Below, in pieces: positions 29,419 to 39,782 of a DNA stretch of 64,000 bases (position 1 is its first letter; each line of letters starts with the position of its first letter). The DNA is taken from NCBI RefSeq assembly GCF_003852405.1, contig NZ_QAJM01000055.1, forward strand, positions 1 to 64,000, written 5' to 3'. This DNA is from Pseudomonas sp. KBW05. GTDB lineage: Bacteria > Pseudomonadota > Gammaproteobacteria > Pseudomonadales > Pseudomonadaceae. The notes beneath the pieces are model-generated. The model was not told where the DNA came from and made no database searches. It saw nothing but the letters and a program-made list of their open reading frames with translations. A program made the position numbers and the translations under genes.

Positions 29419-31143
29419 ATGAATAGATCTTCCGCGTTGCTCCTTGCTTTTGTCTTCCTCAGCGGCTGCCAGGCCTTGGCCCCGGTGTCGCCGGACGGTA
29501 CGCCGCCGGTGGAAGACAGCACCCCCGCCCCTGAAAAGCCCAAGGTTTATTCCTCGTTCAGTGAAGAAACGGTGTTCAGCCTGCTGAGCGCGGAGCTGGC
29601 TGGCCAGCGCAATCGTTTCGATATTGCGCTGGATAACTACGTGACCCAGGCCATCAACACCCAGGACCCGGGCATTTCCGAGCGGGCGTTTCGCATCGCC
29701 GAGTACCTGGGCGCCGATCAGGCTGCGCTTGATACCTCGCTGATCTGGGCGAAAAACGCCCCGGATGACCTTGAAGCGCAACGCGCGGCCGCCGTGCAAT
29801 TGGCACGCGCCGGGCGCTACGACGACTCCATGGTCTATATGGAGAAGGTCTTGCAGGGCAAGGGCGACACCCATTTCGACTTCCTCGCGCTGTCGGCCGC
29901 CGACACCGACCAGGACACGCGCAATGGCCTGATGAAGAGTTTCGACCGCCTGCTGCAAAAACATCCAAAGAACAGCCAGCTGATTTTCGGCAAGGCTTTG
30001 CTGTTGCAACAGGACGACGAAGCCGATGCGGCCCTGAAGCTGCTGGAGCAGAACCCACCGGAAGAGGGTGAAATCGCGCCGATCCTGCTGCGCGCGCGCC
30101 TGCTGCAAAACCTCAATCGCGGCAAGGAAGCGATTCCACTGCTGGAAAAAAGCATCAAAAAGTACCCGGACGACAAGCGCCTGCGCCTGACTTACGCGCG
30201 CATGCTGGTCGAGCAGGACCGCATGGAGGACGCCAAAGTGCAGTTCGCCAACCTGGTCCAGCAATACCCGGACGACGATGAACTGCGTTATTCCCTGGCG
30301 CTGGTGTGCCTGGAAGCCAAGGCCTGGGACGAGGCCAAGGGTTATCTGCAAGAGCTGATCGAACGCGAAAGCCATGTGGACTCCGCACATCTGAACCTGG
30401 GTCGCATTGCCGAAGAGAAAAACGACCCGCAGGCAGCCCTGCTCGAATATGCCCAGGTCGGCCCCGGCAACGACTACTTGCCGGCGCAACTGCGCCAGGC
30501 CGATATCCTGATGAGCAATGGCCGCACCGATGAGGCGGAAAAACGCCTGGCGGCCGCGCGCGATGCGGAACCGGACTACGCGATCCAGCTTTACCTGATC
30601 CAGGCTGAAACCTTGTCGGCCAACAAACAGGGCGAGCGCGCCTGGAAATTGCTGCAACAAGCGCTGCTGCAATACCCCGACGACTTGAACCTGCTGTACA
30701 CCCGCGCCATGCAGGCGGAAAAACGCAATGACCTGGCGCAGATGGAAAAAGACCTGCGCCTGATCATCAAGCGCGACCCGGACAACGCCATGGCCTTGAA
30801 TGCCCTGGGCTACACCTTGTCCGACCGCACGACGCGCTACGACGAAGCCAAGGCGCTGATCGAACAAGCCCACGCACTCAACCCGGAAGACCCGGCCGTA
30901 CTCGACAGCCTCGGCTGGGTGAATTACCGCCTGGGCAACCTCGATGAAGCCGAACGTTTGCTGCGCCAGGCCCTGGAGCGGTTCCCCGACCAGGAAGTCG
31001 CGGCGCACCTGGGTGAAGTGTTGTGGGCCAATGGCAAGCAGCGCGAAGCCCGTCAAATCTGGGAGAAGTTCCTCAAGGAACAACCCGAAAGCCCTATCCT
31101 GCGCGGCACCATCAAGCGCCTGACCGGATCCGAGACCCTTTAA
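29419..31143 (+). CDS. Tetratricopeptide-repeat lipoprotein
   Basis: This 574-residue protein has a lipoprotein signal with lipobox LSGC (Cys near residue 16), followed by a Pro-rich linker. The remainder is almost entirely TPR-type helical repeats, for example the tandem units around residues 355-540 with [19 protein letters not shown] and [19 protein letters not shown]. It is probably exported to the periplasm and attached to the outer membrane. It precedes lolB by 4 bases, so it probably shares its transcript. A protein-interaction role is likely, but the partner is unknown. Confidence 0.9.
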   Translation: MNRSSALLLAFVFLSGCQALAPVSPDGTPPVEDSTPAPEKPKVYSSFSEETVFSLLSAELAGQRNRFDIALDNYVTQAINTQDPGISERAFRIAEYLGADQAALDTSLIWAKNAPDDLEAQRAAAVQLARAGRYDDSMVYMEKVLQGKGDTHFDFLALSAADTDQDTRNGLMKSFDRLLQKHPKNSQLIFGKALLLQQDDEADAALKLLEQNPPEEGEIAPILLRARLLQNLNRGKEAIPLLEKSIKKYPDDKRLRLTYARMLVEQDRMEDAKVQFANLVQQYPDDDELRYSLALVCLEAKAWDEAKGYLQELIERESHVDSAHLNLGRIAEEKNDPQAALLEYAQVGPGNDYLPAQLRQADILMSNGRTDEAEKRLAAARDAEPDYAIQLYLIQAETLSANKQGERAWKLLQQALLQYPDDLNLLYTRAMQAEKRNDLAQMEKDLRLIIKRDPDNAMALNALGYTLSDRTTRYDEAKALIEQAHALNPEDPAVLDSLGWVNYRLGNLDEAERLLRQALERFPDQEVAAHLGEVLWANGKQREARQIWEKFLKEQPESPILRGTIKRLTGSETL

Positions 31144-31147
31144 GCTT

Positions 31148-31765
31148 ATGTTCTTGCGCCACGTTGTAGTGTTCAGCCTTATCGCCCTGCTCGCCGGTTG
31201 TGCGGGCATCGGCAGCCGTGAATCCGTCGAGGGCCAGGGCAACCCGGCGCAATGGAAACAGCACAAGGACCAGCTCAGCAGTATTGATGGCTGGCAGATC
31301 GAAGGAAAAGTCGGCGTTCGCGCGCCGAAAGATTCCGGCAGCGGCACCTTGTTCTGGCTGCAACGCCAGGACTACTACGATATTCGCCTGTCTGGCCCGC
31401 TGGGCCGTGGCGCCGCACGCCTGACCGGCCGGCCGGGGCAAGTGAGCCTGGAAGTGGCCAACCAGGGCCGCTATGAGGCGACGTCACCGGAAACGCTGCT
31501 GGAAGAGCAAATCGGCTGGAAGCTACCGGTATCGCATCTGGTCTGGTGGGTACGCGGCCTGCCCGCGCCGAACAGCAAAAGTCGCCTGAGCCTGAACGGC
31601 GACAGCCGCCTGGCCACCCTGGAGCAGGATGGTTGGCAGGTCGAGTATTTGAGCTATGTGCAGCAGAGCGGTTATTGGCTGCCGGAGCGCATCAAGCTGC
31701 ATGGCACCGACCTGGATGTCACGTTGGTGATCAAGGACTGGCAACCGCGCAAGCTGGGGCAATAA
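31148..31765 (+). CDS. lolB: Outer-membrane lipoprotein receptor LolB
   Basis: LolB receives lipoproteins from periplasmic LolA and inserts them into the outer membrane. The 205-residue precursor has the lipobox LAGC (Cys near residue 18). The mature part fits Lol[41 protein letters not shown] and a C-terminal VTLVIKDWQ. It lies between the TPR lipoprotein and ispE, the normal order in gammaproteobacteria. Confidence 0.94.
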   Translation: MFLRHVVVFSLIALLAGCAGIGSRESVEGQGNPAQWKQHKDQLSSIDGWQIEGKVGVRAPKDSGSGTLFWLQRQDYYDIRLSGPLGRGAARLTGRPGQVSLEVANQGRYEATSPETLLEEQIGWKLPVSHLVWWVRGLPAPNSKSRLSLNGDSRLATLEQDGWQVEYLSYVQQSGYWLPERIKLHGTDLDVTLVIKDWQPRKLGQ

Positions 31766-31766
31766 C

Positions 31767-32618
31767 GTGACCGTACAAAAGCTGACCCTGCCCTCTCCCG
31801 CCAAACTCAATTTGATGCTGCATATCCTCGGTCGCCGTGAAGACGGTTATCACGAGTTGCAGACGTTGTTTCAATTTCTCGACTACGGCGATGAAATGAC
31901 CTTCGCCGTTCGCGACGATGGCGTGATCCAACTGCATACGGCATTCGAAGGCGTGCCCCACGACAGCAACCTGATCGTGAAGGCTGCAAAAAAACTTCAG
32001 GAACAATCTGGCTGCACGCTCGGCATCGACATCTGGATCGATAAAATCCTGCCCATGGGCGGTGGTATCGGCGGCGGCAGTTCGAATGCGGCCACCACGT
32101 TGCTGGGTCTGAATCACTTGTGGCAGCTGGGTTGGGACCACGATCGCCTGGCGGCGCTGGGCCTTGCGCTGGGCGCCGACGTCCCGGTTTTCGTGCGTGG
32201 ACACGCCGCATTTGCTGAGGGTGTCGGGGAAAAACTCACCCCTGTAGAGCCCGAAGAACCGTGGTATGTCGTACTTGTGCCGCAAGTATCTGTAAGTACA
32301 GCAGAAATTTTTTCAGATCCGTTGTTGACACGTAACTCTTCTCCCATTAAAGTGCGCCCCGTTCCCAAGGGAAACAGTCGAAATGACTGCTTACCGGTTG
32401 TAGCAAGGCGTTATCCAGAGGTACGTAACGCTTTGAATTTGTTAGGTAAATTTACCGAAGCAAAATTAACCGGAACTGGAAGTTGTGTGTTTGGGGGCTT
32501 CCCAAACAAAGCTGAAGCTGATAAAGTCTCGGCCCTTCTTACAGAGACCCTTACAGGGTTTGTAGCAAAGGGAAGCAACGTTTCGATGTTGCATCGCAAG
32601 CTGCAAAGTCTGCTCTGA
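31767..32618 (+). CDS. ispE: 4-diphosphocytidyl-2-C-methyl-D-erythritol kinase (IspE)
   Basis: IspE is a GHMP kinase of the MEP isoprenoid pathway. The 283-residue protein has the opening [22 protein letters not shown] and the glycine-rich ATP loop [17 protein letters not shown]. The third motif is in [13 protein letters not shown]. It starts with GTG one base after the lolB stop codon. The 3' third, from about 32280, is clearly more AT-rich and uses different codons from the 5' part, and it contains a promoter-like sequence. Reading frame and family motifs are intact across the change. Confidence 0.95.
   Translation: MTVQKLTLPSPAKLNLMLHILGRREDGYHELQTLFQFLDYGDEMTFAVRDDGVIQLHTAFEGVPHDSNLIVKAAKKLQEQSGCTLGIDIWIDKILPMGGGIGGGSSNAATTLLGLNHLWQLGWDHDRLAALGLALGADVPVFVRGHAAFAEGVGEKLTPVEPEEPWYVVLVPQVSVSTAEIFSDPLLTRNSSPIKVRPVPKGNSRNDCLPVVARRYPEVRNALNLLGKFTEAKLTGTGSCVFGGFPNKAEADKVSALLTETLTGFVAKGSNVSMLHRKLQSLL
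32325..32353 (+). promoter_or_regulatory. Promoter inside ispE for tRNA-Gln and prs
   Basis: A perfect -35 TTGACA (32325-32330) is followed 17 bases later by TAAAGT (32348-32353). It lies in the AT-rich end of ispE, about 300 bases before tRNA-Gln and 420 before prs. It would allow their expression independent of the upstream operon. Confidence 0.5.
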
Positions 32619-32655
32619 AAGGAACCGAGTGTTAGGCACTCGTTGCAACAGATAC

Positions 32656-32730
32656 AGGGGCGTCGCCAAGCGGTAAGGCAGCAGGTTTTGATCCTGCCAT
32701 GCGTTGGTTCGAATCCAGCCGCCCCTGCCA
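32656..32730 (+). tRNA. tRNA-Gln (anticodon TTG)
   Basis: A 75-base cloverleaf with an encoded CCA end. The acceptor stem AGGGGCG pairs with CGCCCCT. The anticodon loop TTTTGAT sits between GCAGG and CCTGC and gives anticodon TTG (32688-32690). The T loop is TTCGAAT. Its place between ispE and prs is standard in gammaproteobacteria. Confidence 0.97.
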
Positions 32731-32776
32731 TTTTCTAATACTCATCCAGGTTACCCTCAGCCTCTAGGTACTGCGC

Positions 32777-33718
32777 GTGTCCAAGATGATGGTCTTTACG
32801 GGGAACGCCAACCCCGATCTGGCTCGACGTGTCGTACGTCAGCTGCATATCCCTCTCGGTGACATCTCTGTCGGTAAGTTCTCCGACGGCGAAATTACAG
32901 CCGAGATCAATGAAAACGTCCGCGGTAAAGACGTCTTCATTATTCAGCCGACTTGCGCTCCGACCAACGATAACCTGATGGAACTCGTCGTGATGGCTGA
33001 TGCCTTCCGCCGCTCCTCAGCGACTCGAATCACAGCTGTAATCCCTTACTTTGGTTATGCCCGTCAGGATCGCCGTCCGCGTTCCGCACGTGTAGCTATC
33101 AGCGCGAAAGTCGTTGCTGACATGCTGACCGTGGTAGGTATCGACCGTGTTCTCACGGTTGACCTGCACGCTGACCAAATCCAGGGGTTCTTCGATATTC
33201 CGGTAGATAACATCTACGGTTCGCCAGTATTGGTGGATGACATCGAAGACCAGCGCTTTGAAAACCTGATGATCGTGTCCCCGGACATTGGTGGCGTCGT
33301 GCGTGCACGGGCTGTTGCCAAATCCTTGGGCGTGGACCTCGGGATCATCGACAAACGCCGTGAAAAAGCCAATCACTCTGAAGTGATGCATATCATCGGT
33401 GATGTCGAAGGGCGTACCTGTATTCTGGTTGATGACATGGTCGACACCGCCGGCACCCTGTGCCACGCGGCGAAAGCCTTGAAAGAGCACGGTGCAGCAA
33501 AAGTCTTCGCCTACTGCACACACCCTGTGCTGTCGGGCCGAGCGATCGAGAACATCGAGAACTCCATGCTGGACGAACTGGTGGTGACTAACACCATCCC
33601 GTTGTCCGCAGCAGCTCAAGCCTGTTCGCGTATCCGTCAACTGGATATCGCACCGGTAGTTGCCGAGGCGGTTCGCCGCATCAGCAATGAAGAATCGATC
33701 AGCGCGATGTTCCGTTAA
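32777..33718 (+). CDS. prs: Ribose-phosphate pyrophosphokinase (Prs)
   Basis: Prs makes PRPP from ribose 5-phosphate and ATP for nucleotide, His and Trp synthesis. The 313 residues fit the family. Visible motifs are [15 protein letters not shown], the cation-binding [18 protein letters not shown], and the PRPP loop [12 protein letters not shown]. The start is a GTG at 32777 followed by [12 protein letters not shown], the usual N-terminus. Codon use is that of a highly expressed gene, with more T-ending codons than in most neighbours. A strong terminator follows. Confidence 0.97.
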   Translation: MSKMMVFTGNANPDLARRVVRQLHIPLGDISVGKFSDGEITAEINENVRGKDVFIIQPTCAPTNDNLMELVVMADAFRRSSATRITAVIPYFGYARQDRRPRSARVAISAKVVADMLTVVGIDRVLTVDLHADQIQGFFDIPVDNIYGSPVLVDDIEDQRFENLMIVSPDIGGVVRARAVAKSLGVDLGIIDKRREKANHSEVMHIIGDVEGRTCILVDDMVDTAGTLCHAAKALKEHGAAKVFAYCTHPVLSGRAIENIENSMLDELVVTNTIPLSAAAQACSRIRQLDIAPVVAEAVRRISNEESISAMFR

Positions 33719-33748
33719 GGGTCAAACCTTCGGATCATTTCACTGACG

Positions 33749-33791
33749 AAAAGCGCCCCGCCCCAGCATTCTGCCGGGGCGGGGCTTTTTT
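33749..33791 (+). terminator. Rho-independent terminator of prs
   Basis: A ten-base-pair GC stem (GCCCCGCCCC with GGGGCGGGGC, 33755-33764 and 33776-33785) is followed by six T residues. It separates prs from rplY. Confidence 0.93.
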
Positions 33792-33856
33792 GCCCATATC
33801 GCCTTTAGCGCTGGTCGCAAACGCTGGGGCGAATGTGGTTATTTTGGAGATACAAC

Positions 33857-34450
33857 ATGAACGATTTTACTCTGAATGCTGAAGCGCGTTCCGACCTGGG
33901 GAAAGGTGCGAGCCGCCGCCTGCGTCGTCTCGCAAGCCTGGTTCCAGCTGTAGTTTACGGTGGCGAAAAAGCCCCTGAATCCATCAGCATGCTGGCCAAA
34001 GAAATCGCCAAACTGCTCGAAAACGAAGCTGCCTACAGCCACGTTATCGAACTGAACGTTGGCGGCACCAAGCAAAACGTAATCATCAAAGCTCTGCAAC
34101 GTCACCCGGCCAAAGGCCACGTGCTGCACGCTGACTTTGTACGCGTTGTTGCTGGTCAGAAACTGACCGCGATCGTTCCAGTTCACTTCGTTGGTGAAGC
34201 GGCTCCGATCAAGAAAGGCGGCGAAATCTCGCACGTTGTTGCTGAGATCGAAGTAACTTGCCTGCCGAAAGACCTGCCTGAGTTCATCGAAGTCGATCTG
34301 ACTAACGCTGAAGTCGGCACCATCATCCACCTGTCCGACCTCAAAGCCCCTAAAGGCGTTGAGTTTGTTGCACTGGCTCACGGTGATGACAAAGCTGTTG
34401 CAAACGTACACGCTCCACGCGTTGCACCAGAAGCAGACGCTGCAGAGTAA
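33857..34450 (+). CDS. rplY: 50S ribosomal protein L25 (general stress protein Ctc)
   Basis: This 197-residue two-domain L25/Ctc protein binds 5S rRNA. The N-terminal L25 domain has [19 protein letters not shown] and VPAVVYGG. The C-terminal TL5-type domain (from about residue 100) has [18 protein letters not shown] and [13 protein letters not shown]. The ATG at 33857 has GGAGA 7 bases upstream, better than an in-frame GTG 24 bases earlier. It precedes pth as in other pseudomonads. Confidence 0.96.
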   Translation: MNDFTLNAEARSDLGKGASRRLRRLASLVPAVVYGGEKAPESISMLAKEIAKLLENEAAYSHVIELNVGGTKQNVIIKALQRHPAKGHVLHADFVRVVAGQKLTAIVPVHFVGEAAPIKKGGEISHVVAEIEVTCLPKDLPEFIEVDLTNAEVGTIIHLSDLKAPKGVEFVALAHGDDKAVANVHAPRVAPEADAAE

Positions 34451-34618
34451 TTCACTCTGTAACGTCGGAGCTTGAGGAAACATCGCGGACCGGAACGTAG
34501 CGAGAAAGCGGGCGATAACGCGGCGTTTTACTCTTGAGTAAACAGCTTCTGTCGTCCACTTTCGCCGCACAACGGTTGCGGCGATGTTATCCACAACTCC
34601 AAAGGAAGGGCCCCTGTC

Positions 34619-35203
34619 GTGACTGCCATTAAACTGATCGTTGGCCTGGGAAATCCAGGCGCCGAATACGAACAGACCCGGCATAACGCGGGGGCCCTTT
34701 TTGTTGAGCGTATCGCCCACGCGCAAGGTGTGAACCTTGTGGCCGATCGCAAGTATTTTGGCCTGACCGGGCGCTTCTCGCACCAGGGTCAGGATGTTCG
34801 TCTGCTGATTCCCACCACCTACATGAACCGCAGCGGCCAGGCTGTCGCGGCGCTTGCGAATTTCTTCCGGATCAAACCCGAAGAAATCCTGGTGGCCCAT
34901 GACGAGCTGGACCTGCCACCCGGTGTTGCCAAGCTCAAGCTCGGCGGCGGGCATGGCGGGCACAATGGCCTGCGCGACATCATTGCGCAGTTGGGTAATC
35001 AGAATAATTTCTACCGTCTGCGGCTCGGCATTGGCCACCCAGGCGTCGCCAGTATGGTTTCAAATTTCGTCCTGGGTCGTGCGCCACGCGCCGAACAGGA
35101 AAAACTCGATGCCAGCATCGACTTTGCCCTCGGCGTGCTGCCGGATATCTTCGCCGGTGAATGGAACCGCGCGATGAAAAACCTGCACAGCCAGAAGGCC
35201 TGA
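34619..35203 (+). CDS. pth: Peptidyl-tRNA hydrolase (Pth)
   Basis: Pth recycles peptidyl-tRNA released from stalled ribosomes. The 194-residue protein begins [22 protein letters not shown], including the catalytic His, then has [10 protein letters not shown] and [14 protein letters not shown], and [11 protein letters not shown]. The start is GTG at 34619 with AAGGAAG before it. It lies 21 bases ahead of ychF in a likely shared transcript. Confidence 0.96.
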   Translation: MTAIKLIVGLGNPGAEYEQTRHNAGALFVERIAHAQGVNLVADRKYFGLTGRFSHQGQDVRLLIPTTYMNRSGQAVAALANFFRIKPEEILVAHDELDLPPGVAKLKLGGGHGGHNGLRDIIAQLGNQNNFYRLRLGIGHPGVASMVSNFVLGRAPRAEQEKLDASIDFALGVLPDIFAGEWNRAMKNLHSQKA

Positions 35204-35224
35204 CTCTTACCGAGGGGAAACACC

Positions 35225-36325
<1,101 letters not shown>

Positions 36326-36351
36326 GCTTCACCTGCGGCCTTGCCGCAAAC

Positions 36352-36381
36352 AAAAAGCCGATGCCATGCATCGGCTTTTTT
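36352..36381 (+). terminator. Rho-independent terminator of ychF
   Basis: An eight-base-pair stem (GCCGATGC/GCATCGGC, 36357-36364 and 36368-36375) with a three-base loop is followed by six T residues. It marks the end of the conserved housekeeping block. Confidence 0.92.
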
Positions 36382-36646
36382 GTGGGCGCTGAACGCGCAG
36401 ATAACACTATATCGTCGCCTTTTAAATCAGAGTTTAAGATTTATCTTACTGACACCTCGCACAACTTCGCACCTAGTAACAAGCACCCCACTCCAGCAGC
36501 AAACACCTCTTACTTTTCGTACAGCATCTTGGCCATTTGGCCCTTACATGCTCAAAGACAAACTTGTTAAGTTAAATTGTCCTGGTTGATATCGACAGAG
36601 CATCAGACCAACAATGAAGTGATAGCGATAGTGGAGCACCCTCATT
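36382..36646. other. AT-rich gene-free junction between ychF and the hrp locus
   Basis: The gap from 36326 to 36646 is the only stretch over 300 bases without a gene. After the ychF terminator it is AT-rich compared with the chromosome on its left. Short open frames here have no family features, and their bases look non-coding. I see no integrase remnant, no copy of the tRNA-Met 3' end and no hrp box. The leader of the activator gene, including its promoter, must lie here. Confidence 0.6.
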
Positions 36647-37627
36647 ATGTCGGCCTCGTTTCAAATAGACAAGGAAGTGGACCCTCTCTTTATTGAAGGG
36701 TCAGATATTGAAGAAACGATCAATACCACTGCGATCCTCAACATTGACCTCCTGCTGCTGGGGGAGACCGGCACAGGTAAGGACACCCTGGCACAACGGG
36801 TGCACCTTCTCTCAGGACGGCGAGGCAGTTTCATTGCAGTGAACTGCGCGGCCATCCCGGAAAGCCTTGCGGAAAGCCAATTGTTCGGCGTCAACAGCGG
36901 TGCCTATACCGGGGCCATGCAATCAAGGGCCGGGTTCGTGGAGGCGGCTCACCTGGGCACTCTATACCTGGATGAAATCGACAGCATGCCGCTGCCCCTG
37001 CAAGCCAAGCTATTACGGGTGCTGGAGTCGCGCGGCGTGGAGCGCCTAGGATCGACCCGCTTCATCCCCGTCGATATGCGCGTCATTGCATCGGCCCAAC
37101 ACTCGCTGCACGCGATGGTCGAGCAAGGCACGTTCAGGCGCGACTTGTACTTTCGCCTGAATGTCGTCCATATCCAACTTCCGGCCCTAAGAAACCGACG
37201 CGAGCGCATCGTCCCGCTCTTCCTGGAAATGATTCAGCAAGAAGCTGAACATTTTAAGTGCCCTGCGCCTCAACCTTCGAGCAAGTTACTGCAGCAACTG
37301 CTGTGCCACGCTTGGCACGGAAATGTCCGCGAATTGCGCTCGACAGCAAAGCGATTCGTGTTAGGCCTACCACCACTTACGGCCTCAGTGAGCCCCCCTT
37401 CAAACAGCGATTTGACATTGAAGGAACGCTTGCAACAGATCGAAAAATCGCTGATTGAGGAGTCGCTGTTGCGCCACAACCATGATATCGACAGGGTGGC
37501 GATCGAGTTGGACATTGGACGCCGCACGCTTTACTACCGAATGAAACAACTCAGCATACAACGCGGACAAAAAAGCCTGATCACCCCAATGACACAAATT
37601 GAAATATTCAATCCCAGCAACAAATGA
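36647..37627 (+). CDS. HrpR/HrpS-like sigma-54-dependent activator (RspR-type)
   Basis: This 326-residue enhancer-binding protein lacks a receiver domain, like HrpR and HrpS. The AAA+ domain has Walker A GETGTGKD near residue 39, the sigma-54 contact loop GAYTGA (usually GAFTGA), and Walker B TLYLDEID. The C-terminal helix-turn-helix is in DRVAIELDIGRRTLYYRMKQ. It should activate the -24/-12 promoter of hrpL. Only one such gene is present, whereas P. syringae has the HrpR-HrpS pair. The start at 36647 has GTGGAG upstream. It is the first gene of the locus, and its stop codon overlaps the next hrp box. Confidence 0.9.
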   Translation: MSASFQIDKEVDPLFIEGSDIEETINTTAILNIDLLLLGETGTGKDTLAQRVHLLSGRRGSFIAVNCAAIPESLAESQLFGVNSGAYTGAMQSRAGFVEAAHLGTLYLDEIDSMPLPLQAKLLRVLESRGVERLGSTRFIPVDMRVIASAQHSLHAMVEQGTFRRDLYFRLNVVHIQLPALRNRRERIVPLFLEMIQQEAEHFKCPAPQPSSKLLQQLLCHAWHGNVRELRSTAKRFVLGLPPLTASVSPPSNSDLTLKERLQQIEKSLIEESLLRHNHDIDRVAIELDIGRRTLYYRMKQLSIQRGQKSLITPMTQIEIFNPSNK

Positions 37628-37653
37628 ACCACTCAGCACCGGCTGACCACTCA
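37625..37653 (+). promoter_or_regulatory. hrp box before the pilin candidate operon
   Basis: TGAACC-N16-CCACTCA differs from GGAACC-N15/16-CCACNNA by one base at the first position. It overlaps the activator stop codon and lies 108 bases before the ATG at 37761. No other hrp box precedes hrpB, so this probably drives the pilin candidate through hrpE. Confidence 0.7.
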
Positions 37654-37760
37654 TAGTACGGCAAGGGCTTTGGTATTCAGCATTGACCATTCCTAATGGG
37701 ATAAACATCAAAGCCTTCGCCGCCCTAATAACCTCTGTAGATTCAAAGTGGAGAAAAGAT

Positions 37761-37931
37761 ATGGCTATCGGACCAATTGGAAATCCCCCGACTCTTCCAG
37801 CTTCGAATTACGACTCAGAACGAGATCGCATCAAAGCGGAGACGGAAGCAGAGCATCTGGAAAGCATGAAAGAAACATTAGAGGCAAAAAAAGCATCGTG
37901 GGATAAGCAAGCCATGAATGCCTACCAATAA
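37761..37931 (+). CDS. Small helical protein at the hrpA position, candidate pilus/needle subunit
   Basis: This 56-residue protein sits where P. syringae carries hrpA (and hrpZ). It follows an hrp box, has GGAGAA 6 bases before its ATG, and is followed by a strong hairpin, as expected for an abundant structural subunit. A Pro/Gly-rich start (MAIGPIGNPPTLPASNY) is followed by a highly charged amphipathic helix (RDRIKAETEAEHLESMKETL) and ends AMNAYQ. There is no signal peptide. It is about half the length of P. syringae HrpA and shows no obvious identity, so the pilin role is inferred from position and composition. Confidence 0.7.
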   Translation: MAIGPIGNPPTLPASNYDSERDRIKAETEAEHLESMKETLEAKKASWDKQAMNAYQ

Positions 37932-37938
37932 AAAAAAC

Positions 37939-37969
37939 ACCTCCCCGATATATTTATCGGGGAGGTTTA
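37939..37969 (+). terminator. Hairpin after the pilin candidate
   Basis: A twelve-base-pair perfect stem (ACCTCCCCGATA/TATCGGGGAGGT, 37939-37950 and 37955-37966) with a four-base loop is followed by a weak T-rich stretch (TTATTG). It probably stops part of the transcripts, giving more pilin message than hrpB-E message. Confidence 0.8.
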
Positions 37970-38026
37970 TTGAAGAGCGAAGTCGTCATTTAACTTCTCG
38001 CCACTTGCTGCACCAGGAGGTCTTAC

Positions 38027-38398
38027 ATGCTGCTGGAAATAATACCTTCTTCTGAGCAACCCTCCTCATCGTCATCTGATGGCGCACCATCAGCATCAGC
38101 ATCAGCATCAGCCGTCGATGTGAGTTTTTTCGCATCCCAACTGGATGGGCCAGCCCGGTCGATAAATACGTCCTCTCGAGTACAAATCCCCGGCCTGTTG
38201 GCACAAGCATCAGGCTACCTCATCAACTCAACCAATGACCTGTCCACAAGCCTGCTGGCGTTCAGCAAAAACAAGGGGAACGACGCAATGCACAAATACA
38301 CGACTCACTTCTCCACCACACTGTTGACGTCTCATGTATTGGTCAAGACCATTGGCAAGACCGCTCAGTGCATAGATAAAATCTGCAACCTTCAGTAA
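38027..38398 (+). CDS. hrpB: HrpB, candidate inner-rod protein (SctI)
   Basis: This 123-residue protein has a Ser/Ala-rich low-complexity stretch at residues 8-29 and then a C-terminal helical segment, LLTSHVLVKTIGKTAQCIDK. The latter resembles the end of YscI/PrgJ-type inner-rod proteins. It directly precedes hrcJ as hrpB does in P. syringae. A strong ribosome site, AGGAGG, lies before the ATG at 38027. Identity rests on position plus the C-terminal pattern, because the N-terminus is poorly conserved. Confidence 0.78.
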   Translation: MLLEIIPSSEQPSSSSSDGAPSASASASAVDVSFFASQLDGPARSINTSSRVQIPGLLAQASGYLINSTNDLSTSLLAFSKNKGNDAMHKYTTHFSTTLLTSHVLVKTIGKTAQCIDKICNLQ

Positions 38399-38404
38399 GC
38401 CAAC

Positions 38405-39205
38405 ATGACCTCTCTCCTCTCTATCGCCTTTGCCCTCTCGCTAACTGTCATATTGGCCGGGTGCAGCGATCGTGCTGAACTACATCGTCAACTGTCCGAG
38501 CAAGAGGCCAATGAGGTCGTTGCGGAGCTTGCGGACAAGCATATTCGTGCGCAAAAAGTGCCCGCAAAAGACGGCGTAGTGATTGTGGTCAATGCCGCCG
38601 ACATTGGTCGCGCAGTGCGCACCTTAGAGGCTGTGGGCCTTCCCAGAGTATCCCGCGCCACTTTGGGCGACACTTTCCGAAAGGAAGGGGTCATCTCAAC
38701 ACCGCTTGAAGAGCGTGCCCGCTATATCTACGCATTGTCCCAGGAGCTTGAAGCAACCCTATCGAATATTGACGGCGTCATTATTGCTCGGGTTCACGTC
38801 GTGCTGCCCGAACGCATAGCGCCAGGAGAACCAATCCAACCCGCTTCGGCCTCTGTATTCATCAAGCATGATCATCGGCTGGACCCGGACAACATCCTCG
38901 CACGTGTTCGCCGAATGGTGTCCAGCAGTATCCCGGGCATGACGACGGTGGCTGATAACCCGCAAAAGCTTGCAGTCATATTCGTACCCGCTGCGGCTTA
39001 TCAGGAAAAACAGAACCTGATGTATTTCGGCCCTTTCCTTGTCCCCGGGGACGACCTTGGTTTTTGGCGCGTATGCGCACTACTCTCAGTGATCGGTTTA
39101 GTGCTATCGGTGGTGGGGGCGATGTTACTGCTCGTCCGACAACAGCAGCGATTGCAGAAGCTGTCTGTCGATAATGACTCAATAACCCCACCCCATGTCG
39201 CCTGA
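38405..39205 (+). CDS. hrcJ: Type III secretion inner-membrane ring lipoprotein HrcJ (SctJ)
   Basis: HrcJ forms the periplasmic face of the inner-membrane ring of the injectisome. The 266-residue precursor has a lipobox LAGC (Cys at residue 20). The YscJ/FliF domain includes LHRQLSEQEANEVVAELADKH and VHVVLPERIAPGEPIQPASAS. A C-terminal membrane segment (about 222-245) ends the protein. It starts 6 bases after hrpB and overlaps hrpD by 11 bases. Confidence 0.95.
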   Translation: MTSLLSIAFALSLTVILAGCSDRAELHRQLSEQEANEVVAELADKHIRAQKVPAKDGVVIVVNAADIGRAVRTLEAVGLPRVSRATLGDTFRKEGVISTPLEERARYIYALSQELEATLSNIDGVIIARVHVVLPERIAPGEPIQPASASVFIKHDHRLDPDNILARVRRMVSSSIPGMTTVADNPQKLAVIFVPAAAYQEKQNLMYFGPFLVPGDDLGFWRVCALLSVIGLVLSVVGAMLLLVRQQQRLQKLSVDNDSITPPHVA

Positions 39206-39782
39206 TCCCGCACACGCGATGAGCGAGCAACTGGCATGGGCCCGGTGGTGGGCGTATCCCTGGAAACACTCGCATGCAGATTGGCGAACCGACCCCGCAA
39301 TCAATGCGCTTTATCGCACCAACGGCTTGGCAGCAATCGCCATCAACGGTATCACCCCGTGCCTGCCTCCGCGCGCCCACTCTACCGTGCTGCAGATTGC
39401 CCTTGCCTCCACTGAGCAGCTCAACCTGATCCTCGCGCTGATTCACAACATCCTCAACCCTGACACCACCACTCAATTGAGTGAAAGCCATTACTTGTGG
39501 TGCGTGCGCTTATCCCGAGCATTGCCCCACGAAATACGAGTCGCCGAAGAGAACCCGCTGCGATCACTACGCTCATGGGTAGACCCTCTCACGTGGCAGC
39601 GCCTGCGGTTGCGCTTTCCCTGTGAGCCGGTACGGGAAATAGAAGAAAAAACGATTGAACCCGGGAACCGGCCCAGTCAACTAGACACGCTCTGGCAAGC
39701 CGTCGTGTGGCGAACCATCGCAGGTGATAACAAGAATCCGGGCCAACAGGAATGGAGAAACGGGAATGCTTTGCAAGCATAG
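39195..39782 (+). CDS. hrpD: HrpD, type III secretion accessory protein (SctK-like position)
   Basis: This 195-residue cytoplasmic protein lies between hrcJ and hrpE exactly as hrpD does in P. syringae, and overlaps hrcJ by 11 bases. It has a Trp-rich N-terminus (LAWARWWAYPWKH) and an internal LSESHYLWCVRLSRALPHEI. Its position matches SctK-type accessory proteins of the sorting platform. No catalytic motif is visible. The name rests on gene order and size more than on recognisable motifs. Confidence 0.8.
   Translation: MSPDPAHAMSEQLAWARWWAYPWKHSHADWRTDPAINALYRTNGLAAIAINGITPCLPPRAHSTVLQIALASTEQLNLILALIHNILNPDTTTQLSESHYLWCVRLSRALPHEIRVAEENPLRSLRSWVDPLTWQRLRLRFPCEPVREIEEKTIEPGNRPSQLDTLWQAVVWRTIAGDNKNPGQQEWRNGNALQA

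Noticed and set aside
29356-31347. A long open frame on the minus strand opposite the TPR lipoprotein
   Set aside because: It lacks family features, and the plus strand encodes a lipoprotein signal and TPR repeats.
36341-36589. Small open frames in the gap before the hrp activator
   Set aside because: They overlap the ychF terminator, have no ribosome site and show no family pattern.
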